The notes beneath the pieces were generated by a model. That model was not told the DNA's origin. It was given only the letters and a program-made list of their open reading frames with translations, and did not search any database. From the NCBI RefSeq assembly GCF_001697145.1, contig NZ_CP012719.1:1150501-1214500 (forward strand): a stretch of DNA of 64,000 nt, in the 5' to 3' direction. The first letter of the stretch is position 1, and every line of letters begins with the position of its first letter. The translations under genes were made by a program, and so were the position numbers. This DNA is from Streptococcus anginosus. Its GTDB lineage: Bacteria > Bacillota > Bacilli > Lactobacillales > Streptococcaceae. Below, in pieces: positions 46,837 through 53,941 of the stretch.

Positions 46837-47250
46837 CTATTTAAAGTCTTTAAGCAATTCTCTTAGCTTTTCTAATATCTTATTTCTTCTCTTTATGAGA
46901 GCTGGATGAGATATTTTTTTAGTTTCAGCTACTGAACGAATGGTTTCGTCATTGAAATAAAGTCTATCAATGATTTCTCTTTCTTCATCATTCAATTTTG
47001 ACAGTGCATCTCGCACTGCCTCAATCATCATCTGTGTCTGAACGACCTTATCTACATCAAAACCCTCATCAACTATACTATCCTCAAAATGTCCATCATG
47101 ATCAAAAGACGAGAAAAAAAGCAGGTGATTTTTTCTATCCACCTGCTTCAAATATTTTTCATGATTTTTTTCTTGCCAGTAGACTTTATAAATCTCTTCA
47201 CTAACCTCCACTTTTTTTCCATTCACAAACAAGAAATAATTTTTTCGCAT
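46837..47250 (-). CDS. sigma-factor-like regulator with C-terminal HTH
   Basis: 137 residues from ATG 47250, preceded by GGAGG; an in-frame extension upstream would run through a terminator hairpin and is rejected. The N-terminal half (about 1-60) is charged and unassigned (MRKNYFLFVNGKKVEVSEEI). The C-terminal half fits sigma-70 region 4: DALSKLNDEEREIIDRLYFN, then DETIRSVAETKKISHPALIK, then a basic helix. Similar small sigma-like genes occur in Tn916-type and related streptococcal mobile elements, where they control transfer or regulatory genes. Target promoters are not known. Confidence 0.75.
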   Translation of the reverse strand: MRKNYFLFVNGKKVEVSEEIYKVYWQEKNHEKYLKQVDRKNHLLFFSSFDHDGHFEDSIVDEGFDVDKVVQTQMMIEAVRDALSKLNDEEREIIDRLYFNDETIRSVAETKKISHPALIKRRNKILEKLRELLKDFK

Positions 47251-47289
47251 TTTTATTTTCCTCCATTTCTTTGTTTTCTTGTTTAAAAC

Positions 47290-47330
47290 AAAAAAGGAGG
47301 ACTTCGGCATTTATGCATACCGAATCCTCC
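47290..47330 (-). terminator. terminator/attenuator upstream of the sigma-like gene
   Basis: Minus-strand GGAGGATTCGG, loop ATGCATAAATG, CCGAAGTCCTCC, then TTTTTTG. It lies 40 bp before the sigma-like start and after a 25-codon reading frame, so it may act as an attenuator as well as ending the radical-SAM transcript. Confidence 0.7.
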
Positions 47331-47370
47331 ATAATGGATGAAAAATATTAAATTATTTACATGGTAATCC

Positions 47371-47448
47371 TTATGATTTACTAAATTGAAAATATAAAAA
47401 AGGGCTTATATTAAGATATGTATCGTATTTAGTTCTTTGTGACACCAT
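47371..47448 (-). CDS. possible 25-residue leader peptide
   Basis: ATG 47448 to TAA 47373-47371 with a strong AAGGAGGA upstream; the product begins MVSQRTKYDTYLNIS. It lies between the radical-SAM gene and the terminator hairpin that precedes the sigma-like gene, an arrangement like leader-peptide attenuation. No homologue is recognised. Confidence 0.35.
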   Translation of the reverse strand: MVSQRTKYDTYLNISPFLYFQFSKS

Positions 47449-47489
47449 CTTTAAAAGTCCTCCTTAACCTTTTGTATTATTTCTATTTT

Positions 47490-48365
47490 CTAAAAATCAA
47501 ATATACTAAGTTGTCTACTTATCTCTCTTTCTTCAAATTCTTTCAAGTAGCCAAAAATAATATCATTGTCATGCATTATTTTCTCTTTTTCACAAAAGTC
47601 ATGAAAGATCTTCATTAATTTAGAATTATTCTTGCTGTTAGCAATATAGCTATTTCCAAATGTTTTAATATATTTATCTTTAACCTTGGGGAATTTTTCA
47701 TCTAATGCACAATAGAAATACTCTCTATTCCCTTCTCTTAAAGTGAGACCTATACCAAAGCAAATTATCCCCTTTACTTCTGCTTCCTTGCAATAATTTA
47801 AAATGCCCATTAGATTCTCTTCAGTGTCATTGATAAAAGGTAAAATTGGACTTAACCATACAATTGTAGGTATCCCTTCATCTCTTAAAGCAAGTAAGGT
47901 TTCAAATCTTTCCTTTGTTGTAGAAACATTTGGTTCAAGCAATTTACATAGCTTTTCATCATAAGTAGTAAGTGTCATTTGAACAACACACTTAGTCTTG
48001 GCGTTTATTTCTTTCAATAAATCTAAATCCCTTAACACATTTGATGATTTTGTTATAAGCGTTATGCCGAATCCATATTTGTTCACTACCTCAAGTGCCT
48101 GCCTTGTATAATTTAATCTAAGCTCTTCTTTAATGTATGGATCTGTCATAGAACCTAATCCAATCATACATTTTTTGCGTTTTCTTCTTAAAGAATCTTC
48201 TAAAAGTTGTAGGGCATTTTCTTTAACTTCTACATCTTCAAATCTATGGTTTATCTGATAGCATTTACTCCTTGAGTCACAATAAATACAACCATGTGTA
48301 CAACCTCTGAATAAATTCATTCCATTTTTTGAAGATAATATTCCTTTTACCTTCATAAAATGCAT
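47490..48365 (-). CDS. SPL-family radical SAM protein
   Basis: 291 residues. The radical-SAM cluster motif is NLFRGCTHGCIYCDSRSKC (Cys22, Cys26, Cys29), an iron-sulfur site cleaving S-adenosylmethionine. The GLGSMTDPYIKEE and SPILPFINDTEENL regions fit the spore-photoproduct-lyase-like (Rv2578c/SplB-type) family. Known SplB repairs a thymine lesion; many relatives in non-spore-formers have unknown DNA-linked roles. It is last of four genes with the WYL regulator, GyrI-like and ClbS-like genes, suggesting DNA damage or genotoxin response. Start at 48365 has GGAGATG upstream. Confidence 0.85.
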   Translation of the reverse strand: MHFMKVKGILSSKNGMNLFRGCTHGCIYCDSRSKCYQINHRFEDVEVKENALQLLEDSLRRKRKKCMIGLGSMTDPYIKEELRLNYTRQALEVVNKYGFGITLITKSSNVLRDLDLLKEINAKTKCVVQMTLTTYDEKLCKLLEPNVSTTKERFETLLALRDEGIPTIVWLSPILPFINDTEENLMGILNYCKEAEVKGIICFGIGLTLREGNREYFYCALDEKFPKVKDKYIKTFGNSYIANSKNNSKLMKIFHDFCEKEKIMHDNDIIFGYLKEFEEREISRQLSIFDF

Positions 48366-48385
48366 TCTATCATCTCCATATCTGC

Positions 48386-48928
48386 TTATTTTTTATTACA
48401 ATTTTTTTGATGTGCTTTTAATTTCTTCATCGCCCAATCATAGTGGCTTGAAGTAGTGCTTACAAAGTACGAACCGAGTACACTTCCTCCTACCCACTTA
48501 TAGACATCTTTTGAAAACAGTTCTTTATTTGTAAATCTTTCAGCTAATTCTAAAATATCTTTATGGGATTTATGAAACATTTCTTTTGCATCTTCAAGAG
48601 AAGTGTTTTGATGTTTTTTCCAAAACTCAACATTCATATCTCCATAAGTTTTCCAATTATATGGAGCTGGAATAAAAGGTTTTGCCACTCCCTTTAAATT
48701 TGTATCTACCCAATTCAAAAGAAGCTGGTGCCATTCAGATAAATGGATCAAAATATCTCTTAGATTTTTATCTCTTTTCCAATGAGCCTCTTTCTTTTTT
48801 TCATCACTTGAAAAGTCAAAAGGTGTATTTAATTCTTCGTCAGACAGCTTAGCAATTAACACGTTCAACTTATCATAGTTTTCTTTCGCTGCAATCATTA
48901 AATCTTCTTTTGTTCTTGGTCTTGGCAT
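48386..48928 (-). CDS. ClbS/DfsB family four-helix-bundle protein
   Basis: 180 residues. The N-terminus MPRPRTKEDLMIAAKENYDKL and the later LRDILIHLSEWHQLLLNWV, PFIPAPYNWKTYGDMNVEFW and HYDWAMKKLKAHQK match the ClbS/DfsB (DUF1706) family of DinB-like bundles. ClbS protects colibactin producers by hydrolysing the cyclopropane warhead of the genotoxin. Whether this homologue acts on colibactin-like, duocarmycin-like or other compounds is unknown. It lies 11 bp behind the GyrI-like gene, in the same direction and probably the same transcript. Confidence 0.85.
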   Translation of the reverse strand: MPRPRTKEDLMIAAKENYDKLNVLIAKLSDEELNTPFDFSSDEKKKEAHWKRDKNLRDILIHLSEWHQLLLNWVDTNLKGVAKPFIPAPYNWKTYGDMNVEFWKKHQNTSLEDAKEMFHKSHKDILELAERFTNKELFSKDVYKWVGGSVLGSYFVSTTSSHYDWAMKKLKAHQKNCNKK

Positions 48929-48939
48929 AATATTTCCTC

Positions 48940-49554
48940 CTACTTTACGCTATATCTCAATATGGTTTTTAAGTTTTCTTCTGATGTTCTATTCTTGTTG
49001 CTCAAATAGATTTCTGTATGATAATCAAATTTTCTTAAAAGACCATGTTTTTCCATAAAACTTTCTAGTTTTTCAAATGAATATGGTTCTGTGTCAAAAC
49101 TTCCAATATGTAAAATCTGTACTGCTTTGCCAACTTCTACATTATCAAAAATGATTTCATCATATAATTTATTCGGTTTTTTCTCTCTAACATTCTTAAT
49201 AGCTAAATCAAAAATATCTCTTGTAGTAAAATCTGGCTGTTTAATCATAATTGCATATTTCAATTTATTTTTATCAAATTGTTCTCCAGAGTTTTTTCTC
49301 CAGATGCCTTCGAGTGGAAATACAGCAAAGTCTTTGTAAGAAGAATTATTTTCATCTATATTCGTCTTTTTAAATAACATTTTTATACCATATGCTAATG
49401 TAAACAATGCCGAAACTCTATCTGAAAAATCAGTTAAATCGGGGTTGCCTTCTCCATTTATCATAATGAACTTCTGATTAGGAACATCTATTATTTCCGC
49501 TTTTTGCTTCGCTCCATATAAATATTTTTCCTCTTTTTTCCATTCATATTTCAT
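48940..49554 (-). CDS. GyrI-like small-molecule-binding domain protein
   Basis: 204 residues from ATG 49554, preceded by AAGGAG; the frame extends further upstream without a ribosome site. The sequence (PNQKFIMINGEGNPDLTDFSDRVSALFTLAYGIKM, then VFPLEGIWRKN, then AVQILHIGSFDTEPYSFEKLE) is the GyrI-like/SRPBCC-type ligand-binding duplication, without an HTH. Some stand-alone GyrI-like proteins hydrolyse cyclopropanoid genotoxins of the yatakemycin/CC-1065 type. It is the first structural gene after the WYL regulator and has its own -10 with a regulator palindrome at -35. Confidence 0.85.
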   Translation of the reverse strand: MKYEWKKEEKYLYGAKQKAEIIDVPNQKFIMINGEGNPDLTDFSDRVSALFTLAYGIKMLFKKTNIDENNSSYKDFAVFPLEGIWRKNSGEQFDKNKLKYAIMIKQPDFTTRDIFDLAIKNVREKKPNKLYDEIIFDNVEVGKAVQILHIGSFDTEPYSFEKLESFMEKHGLLRKFDYHTEIYLSNKNRTSEENLKTILRYSVK

Positions 49555-49584
49555 AGCAAAATTCTCCTTTGTACTGATAAATAT

Positions 49585-49617
49585 ATTATACAAAAGTTAA
49601 CTTGACATCATATGTCA
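49585..49617 (-). promoter_or_regulatory. GyrI-operon promoter with TGACA-N5-TGTCA operator
   Basis: Minus-strand TATAAT at 49590-49585; the palindrome TGACA-TCATA-TGTCA (49603-49617) covers the -35 position and the end of the WYL gene. It has the same half-sites and spacing as the palindrome at 50554-50568. Confidence 0.65.
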
Positions 49618-50513
49618 TATTTATATTTTTTATCCATAAAGTTTATTATGTTTTTTATTTTATCTCGAATTTCTTTCGGTTCTAACACCTCTGCCGCATC
49701 TCCATAAGAGAATATATAGTTATATAAATTGTAATTATTGGGAAGTTCTACTGTAGCATATAAATTTCCATCTTCATCTTCTTCAATAGCACTGGATACT
49801 TCATCATATACTCTAAAAGCCATTTTTCTATCAAATTTTACTTTAACAAATACAGTTTCCTCATACTCCATTTCTTTTTTTAAGACGATATTATCAAAAT
49901 CATCTTCAAAGGTATTTGATAAAATTTCAAATTCTTTTATGCGTGACAGCTTAAAATATCTAAAATCATTTCTGGACAAACAAAATGCATACACATACCA
50001 ATCCCATCCTTTAAAAAGGAGTCTGATTGGCTTTACTTCTCTGCTAGTTTCTTTTTTATTGCTGGAAAAATATGTAAAACTAACAATATTTTTATTGATG
50101 ATTGCTGATTTTATATCTTTAAATAATTCATCATAAGATTTGCTTCGTTGCCAATTTGTAAAATCGACTTCTATCCAGTTGGTATTTTTAGTTTTAAATA
50201 AAGCAGTTAATTTTGTTAAAAGTTCATTTTCGTACTCTTTATTTGTCAGTTCCAAACCTTTTAAGGCAATCAAAATTTGTTCTTGCTCGTTCTCAGAAAG
50301 AAATGATTTTTTCAACACAAAATCATCCGCTATTTCTATTCCACCACCTTTCCCTTGGGTGGCATAGATGGGAATTCCGGCACTGCTAAGGACATCAATA
50401 TCTCTATAAATTGTCCTTATTGACACTTCATATTTTTCCGCAAGTTCATTTGCCGTTACTTTTCCTTTTTCCAGTACATAATACAAAATTTTAAACAATC
50501 TATTGTTTTTCAT
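49608..50513 (-). CDS. WYL-domain transcriptional regulator (YafY type)
   Basis: 301 residues. An N-terminal winged helix-turn-helix (NELAEKYEVSIRTIYRDIDVLSSAGIPI, about 22-49) is followed by a beta hairpin with GKGGGIEI. Then come the WYL ligand domain (about 135-210, GWDWYVYAFCLSRNDFRYFKLSRIKEFE) and a C-terminal WCX domain. WYL regulators sense nucleotides, single-stranded DNA or other ligands and often control DNA-damage and defence genes. Its own promoter and that of the next gene each carry TGACA-N5-TGTCA, so it probably represses both. The stop codon lies next to the second operator. Confidence 0.9.
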   Translation of the reverse strand: MKNNRLFKILYYVLEKGKVTANELAEKYEVSIRTIYRDIDVLSSAGIPIYATQGKGGGIEIADDFVLKKSFLSENEQEQILIALKGLELTNKEYENELLTKLTALFKTKNTNWIEVDFTNWQRSKSYDELFKDIKSAIINKNIVSFTYFSSNKKETSREVKPIRLLFKGWDWYVYAFCLSRNDFRYFKLSRIKEFEILSNTFEDDFDNIVLKKEMEYEETVFVKVKFDRKMAFRVYDEVSSAIEEDEDGNLYATVELPNNYNLYNYIFSYGDAAEVLEPKEIRDKIKNIINFMDKKYKYDI

Positions 50514-50538
50514 TATTTAACCACTCCTAGTAGTTACT

Positions 50539-50568
50539 ATTATACCATAAATATGACATTCTTTGTCA
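50539..50568 (-). promoter_or_regulatory. WYL-gene promoter with TGACA-N5-TGTCA operator
   Basis: Minus-strand TGGTATAAT (extended -10, 50547-50539); TGACA-TTCTT-TGTCA (50554-50568) overlaps the -35 region, suggesting autorepression. Confidence 0.7.
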
Positions 50569-50595
50569 TGTTATAAATGAGTTTTAGATAAAACG

Positions 50596-50624
50596 CTGAC
50601 ATTAACTTCAATACTTGGTATAAT
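50596..50624 (+). promoter_or_regulatory. strong promoter of the mobilization leader
   Basis: CTGACA (50596-50601), a 17-bp spacer ending in TGG, and TATAAT (50619-50624): near-consensus -35 with extended -10. Confidence 0.75.
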
Positions 50625-50630
50625 TAAGAC

Positions 50631-50752
50631 ACAAACTCATATCTCGCTTAACACTTGTTTTACAAATCATTCTTATGTAGCAAGCACAGTAAGTGTGTAC
50701 CCACTTACGAAAAATCGATGAAGCAGCCACTCGTGGAGTTGCTTCTTTTTTT
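50631..50752 (+). ncRNA. candidate structured leader or small RNA before mobC
   Basis: The promoter just upstream should start a transcript near 50631. It contains hairpin GTAAGTG-loop-CACTTAC (about 50690-50709). It ends at an intrinsic terminator, GAAGCA...CCAC-TC-GTGG...TGCTTC then TTTTTTT (50720-50752). No ORF fits. The 120-nt product looks like a small RNA or attenuator controlling the mobilization genes. Confidence 0.5.
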
Positions 50753-50768
50753 ATCAATTTTTAACTTG

Positions 50769-50792
50769 TTAGGGCGTACCCTAAGACCCCAG
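50769..50792 (+). other. candidate origin of transfer (oriT)
   Basis: Inverted repeat TTAGGG-CGTA-CCCTAA (50769-50784) followed by GACCCCAG, 25 bp before mobC. A short palindrome next to a G/C-rich nick region directly upstream of mobC and a relaxase is typical of MobP-type oriT. Confidence 0.5.
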
Positions 50793-50816
50793 ATTTTATG
50801 AAAGGAAGTAACAAAT

Positions 50817-51176
50817 ATGGCAAATAGAATTAGAAATATTCAGCTGAAAATAAACTTAACAGAAGAAGAAAAAGTACTTTTTGAAAAGAAAATGAAGATG
50901 GCAAAGTGTAAGACCATGAACCATTTTCTAAGAAAAGTAGTCTCTGAATCAGATATTTATGTTGTCGATTTACAACCATTTAGAGAAATACAAGGATTGC
51001 TTTTTAGGTATGCAAGTAGTGTAAACCAAATTGCTAAACGAGTTAATTCTACTGGTGTTATCTATAGCGATGACATCAAAGATATACAATCCCACATTGA
51101 ACATCTATCAAAAGAAATATGGCAAATACATTCCCTACTACTTAATAAAACTACTAACAAAGGAGATGAGGTTTAA
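50817..51176 (+). CDS. MobC-like relaxosome accessory protein
   Basis: 119 residues. N-terminal ribbon-helix-helix-like part (IRNIQLKINLTEEEKVLFEK, about 5-24) followed by helical MobC signature FLRKVVSESDIYVVDLQPFREIQGLLFRYASSVNQIAKRVN. Such proteins help open oriT for the relaxase. ATG 50817 follows AAAGGAAG; the stop is directly followed by the relaxase start (adjacent, no gap), so the pair is co-translated. Same strand as the relaxase and opposite to most of the island. Confidence 0.88.
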   Translation: MANRIRNIQLKINLTEEEKVLFEKKMKMAKCKTMNHFLRKVVSESDIYVVDLQPFREIQGLLFRYASSVNQIAKRVNSTGVIYSDDIKDIQSHIEHLSKEIWQIHSLLLNKTTNKGDEV

Positions 51177-52508
51177 ATGGCAATCACAAAAATACATCCA
51201 ATAAAATCAACACTTAACCTTGCTATTGTCTATATAACAAATGAAGAAAAGACAGACGAAAAATTATTGGTAAGCACAAATAAGTGCTTTGCTTCTACCG
51301 CCCATACTGCTTTTATGAAGACTAGAGAAGATAATAAAGTTAATGGAACAGTACTTGCAAGACACCTTATTCAGTCATTTATGCCTGGTGAAGCTACTCC
51401 AGAAATAGCACATCAAATCGGAATGGAACTTTGTAAGAGAATACTTAAGGATCAGTACGAGTTCGTACTTACAACCCATATAGATAAAGGTCATATCCAT
51501 AACCATATCATCTTCAATAATGTAAATATGGTTACAGGCAAGTGCTATCAATCCAACAAGAGAAGCTATCATCAAATTAGGTATCAAAGTGATAAACTAT
51601 GCAAAGAAAACAATCTATCTATTATTGATGAGTTCTACGAAACTTATAGGAAGAAATATAAAACTAATGGTAAGTCATGGTATGAAAATGACCAATTTAA
51701 GAAAGGTACTTCTTGGAAAAGTAGACTTCAATTTGATATAGATAGAGCTATTAAACAATCCAAAGATTGGGATGATTTTATAAAGAGAATGGCTGCCCTT
51801 AATTACGAGATCAAATATGGAAAACACATTGCATTTAAGCACAAGGACAAAGAACGATTTACAAGAGCTAAGACTATTGGAGAAGATTATACTGAAGATA
51901 GATTAAAAGAGCGTATCTTAGATAATACTAATCAAAGAACCTATACTGTTAAAAAACGTGTAGGCAATATTATAGATATTTCAAATAATGAAAAGATAAA
52001 ATCAAGCAAAGGCTATGAGTATTGGGCTACAAAACATAATTTAAAAACTGCAGCCGACACTGTACTTTTGATGCGTGAAAAAGGATTTAAGTCTATCTCC
52101 CAGCTTGATGAATACATTAAAGAGAGTGCATTAAAAAGACAAGATTTACAGGATCAAATCAAAATTGTTGATAACAAAATTTCAACTCTATCAAATATTA
52201 TGGAACAAGTTCATACTGTAAAATTGTATCGTCAAATCTATTTAGAATATAAGAAAGATCCATCTGATACGGCTTTTTTTGAAGAACATAAATCAGAAAT
52301 AACACTCTATGAAAATGCCCTTTCAGGCCTAAAAAAATCTTACTCAAAACTTCCAAATTCGAAGGATATTTTGAAAGAGCTTGATTCATTGCATGAAAAA
52401 AAGAATACCCTAATGCAAGAGTATTCTTCATCAAAGTCTGATATGAAAGATCTGTATCAAATCAGAAAAAATTATGAGAAATATATGGGTAAGGAGATGG
52501 AGAGATAG
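51177..52508 (+). CDS. MobP-type relaxase
   Basis: 443 residues. The N-terminal relaxase domain has motif I AIVYITNEEKT near residue 15-25 with a candidate catalytic Tyr. The metal-binding triad is THIDKGHIHNHIIFNNVNMVTG (about 101-122, H-x-D-x3-H-x-H-N-H). Then come SNKRSYHQIRYQSDKLCKENNLSII and a C-terminal coiled coil. It nicks oriT and leads the strand in conjugal mobilization. The stop lies 3 bp from the convergent S-4TM gene with no terminator between, an unusually tight junction that may be a recombination joint. Confidence 0.92.
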   Translation: MAITKIHPIKSTLNLAIVYITNEEKTDEKLLVSTNKCFASTAHTAFMKTREDNKVNGTVLARHLIQSFMPGEATPEIAHQIGMELCKRILKDQYEFVLTTHIDKGHIHNHIIFNNVNMVTGKCYQSNKRSYHQIRYQSDKLCKENNLSIIDEFYETYRKKYKTNGKSWYENDQFKKGTSWKSRLQFDIDRAIKQSKDWDDFIKRMAALNYEIKYGKHIAFKHKDKERFTRAKTIGEDYTEDRLKERILDNTNQRTYTVKKRVGNIIDISNNEKIKSSKGYEYWATKHNLKTAADTVLLMREKGFKSISQLDEYIKESALKRQDLQDQIKIVDNKISTLSNIMEQVHTVKLYRQIYLEYKKDPSDTAFFEEHKSEITLYENALSGLKKSYSKLPNSKDILKELDSLHEKKNTLMQEYSSSKSDMKDLYQIRKNYEKYMGKEMER

Positions 52509-52511
52509 GTG

Positions 52512-53309
52512 CTATTTCTTCATCTCTGCTTGATTTTTGTATATTGAATAATTATCCCTAATGTCCAACCATTCTTTACTCAACGATGTATTTAATTGGT
52601 TAAATATTCTTTCAGATAGAATTATTTTTGTTTCGAATACTGCATTTTCATAGAGTAAAAGTACATCAATTATTTTGGGCAAAAACACACTCGGTTCAGC
52701 CATAGACTTTTCATATACATTACATATTTCATTTGCTTTCTCATACACTTCTTCAGATATGTTTTTCAAAGAATTCAGTTTAATGGCTCTATCAAACAAA
52801 CTGCTAGATACTATAAAGCCCAGTAAAAGCGATGAGTAATCATCCATACCACTAATAAATAGTTTAAATGTAAAAAATAAGAATGTAATTGCTGAAAACA
52901 AATAATATGGAAATGACATTTTCCCCGCTATATTAGAGGTAAACAAAGAATTTTCATGTATATTTGCCAATAACTTTATTTCATCTCTTAATATAATAGA
53001 ATTATTATAATAAGGTTCACTATTATAGTTTGGAATTCTTTTCTCCTTAAAACTATTATCAATAAGTCCCATTTCTCTGATACGATGTCCTTTATCAAAA
53101 AAAGAACTTTTATAATATGCCGATACATATTCTAACACTAAAATTACACCTGCTATTACAAGGAAACTTTTAGCAGGAATAACCGCTGTTATTCCTTGGA
53201 TAACAGCTAATATAAAAGCTATTGCACCAAAAACATCTTGAGCTATGGCAAAATTTTTAGAAATAGCAAAATTTTTATTTTGAGGATTTTCTGCTGTCAT
53301 TTTTTCCAT
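52512..53309 (-). CDS. S-4TM family membrane effector of a CBASS-like operon
   Basis: 265 residues with four hydrophobic helices (about 27-45, 48-66, 134-152, 158-172) arranged as two pairs around a conserved cytoplasmic segment (SYNSEPYYNNSIILRDEIKLL-like). A helical C-terminal part with the ISERIFNQLN/KEWLDIRDNYSIYKNQAE pattern follows. This matches the S-4TM effectors predicted for nucleotide-second-messenger conflict systems. Activation by a cyclic oligonucleotide would make a membrane pore and kill or stall the infected cell. It overlaps the E2-like gene by 35 nt. Confidence 0.82.
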   Translation of the reverse strand: MEKMTAENPQNKNFAISKNFAIAQDVFGAIAFILAVIQGITAVIPAKSFLVIAGVILVLEYVSAYYKSSFFDKGHRIREMGLIDNSFKEKRIPNYNSEPYYNNSIILRDEIKLLANIHENSLFTSNIAGKMSFPYYLFSAITFLFFTFKLFISGMDDYSSLLLGFIVSSSLFDRAIKLNSLKNISEEVYEKANEICNVYEKSMAEPSVFLPKIIDVLLLYENAVFETKIILSERIFNQLNTSLSKEWLDIRDNYSIYKNQAEMKK

Positions 53310-53940
53310 CCTCCGTTAATATCATACTTGCTTCATATAGAAACTCTTTCTTATACAAATCATTCGTTATAATAGGCAACATATATTTGCCATGACAAGA
53401 TCTAAGTCTTTTCCCGGATCCACAAATGCACGGCATATGTCCCCTGTACATATCATTATAAATTATAAATACCATCGCCTTATATTGTTCTTTAGTCAAA
53501 TTTAAATCATTCAAATAATAATCCAACAATCCCTTATATCCATGTTTTCTATCTCCAAACGGATAGGTCTTATATTTATCAAACCAATCTAAAGTGTATA
53601 TAAAAGAATTTACAAATTTATTAATAAAAGCCTTCAAAGAAGGATTTTCATGTAGAAAGTAAATCATTTCTCCTATTGTTGCTAAACAAACATTTCCATC
53701 TTCGTAAATATGCTCTATTTGTTCTGGATAATCAAAAACATAAAATTTTGGAATACTATTAGGGAAATTCTTTTGCACTGTAAGTTTTATGTTTCTTTCC
53801 CCTTGAAGAATACAATCATCATAATCCAATGAGTATTTGTATAGTCCTTGGATTATATATTCTGCATCATTTTCTTCTACATCCAAGTTAGATTGACTAT
53901 CCAATAACTCCTTTACTTCATAACTTAATTCATAACTCAT
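53275..53940 (-). CDS. E2-like protein with SEC-C zinc motif (CBASS accessory)
   Basis: 221 residues. The N-terminal 125 residues fit an E2 ubiquitin-conjugating fold: RNIKLTVQKNFPNSIPKFYV strand region, then EHIYEDGNVCLAT, where Cys85 (His77 nearby) is the likely active cysteine. The C-terminal CICGSGKRLRSCHG (Cys171, Cys173, Cys182, His183) is a SEC-C-type zinc site. In short type II CBASS, an E2-only protein attaches the CD-NTase to a target and raises its activity. It sits between CD-NTase (1 bp gap) and effector genes, as expected. No E1 or JAB peptidase gene accompanies it. Confidence 0.82.
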   Translation of the reverse strand: MSYELSYEVKELLDSQSNLDVEENDAEYIIQGLYKYSLDYDDCILQGERNIKLTVQKNFPNSIPKFYVFDYPEQIEHIYEDGNVCLATIGEMIYFLHENPSLKAFINKFVNSFIYTLDWFDKYKTYPFGDRKHGYKGLLDYYLNDLNLTKEQYKAMVFIIYNDMYRGHMPCICGSGKRLRSCHGKYMLPIITNDLYKKEFLYEASMILTEDGKNDSRKSSK

Positions 53941-53941
53941 A

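Noticed and set aside
47250..47310. N-terminal extension of the sigma-like protein (MPKSSFF...)
   Set aside because: It would start inside the terminator hairpin; ATG 47250 has a clean GGAGG.
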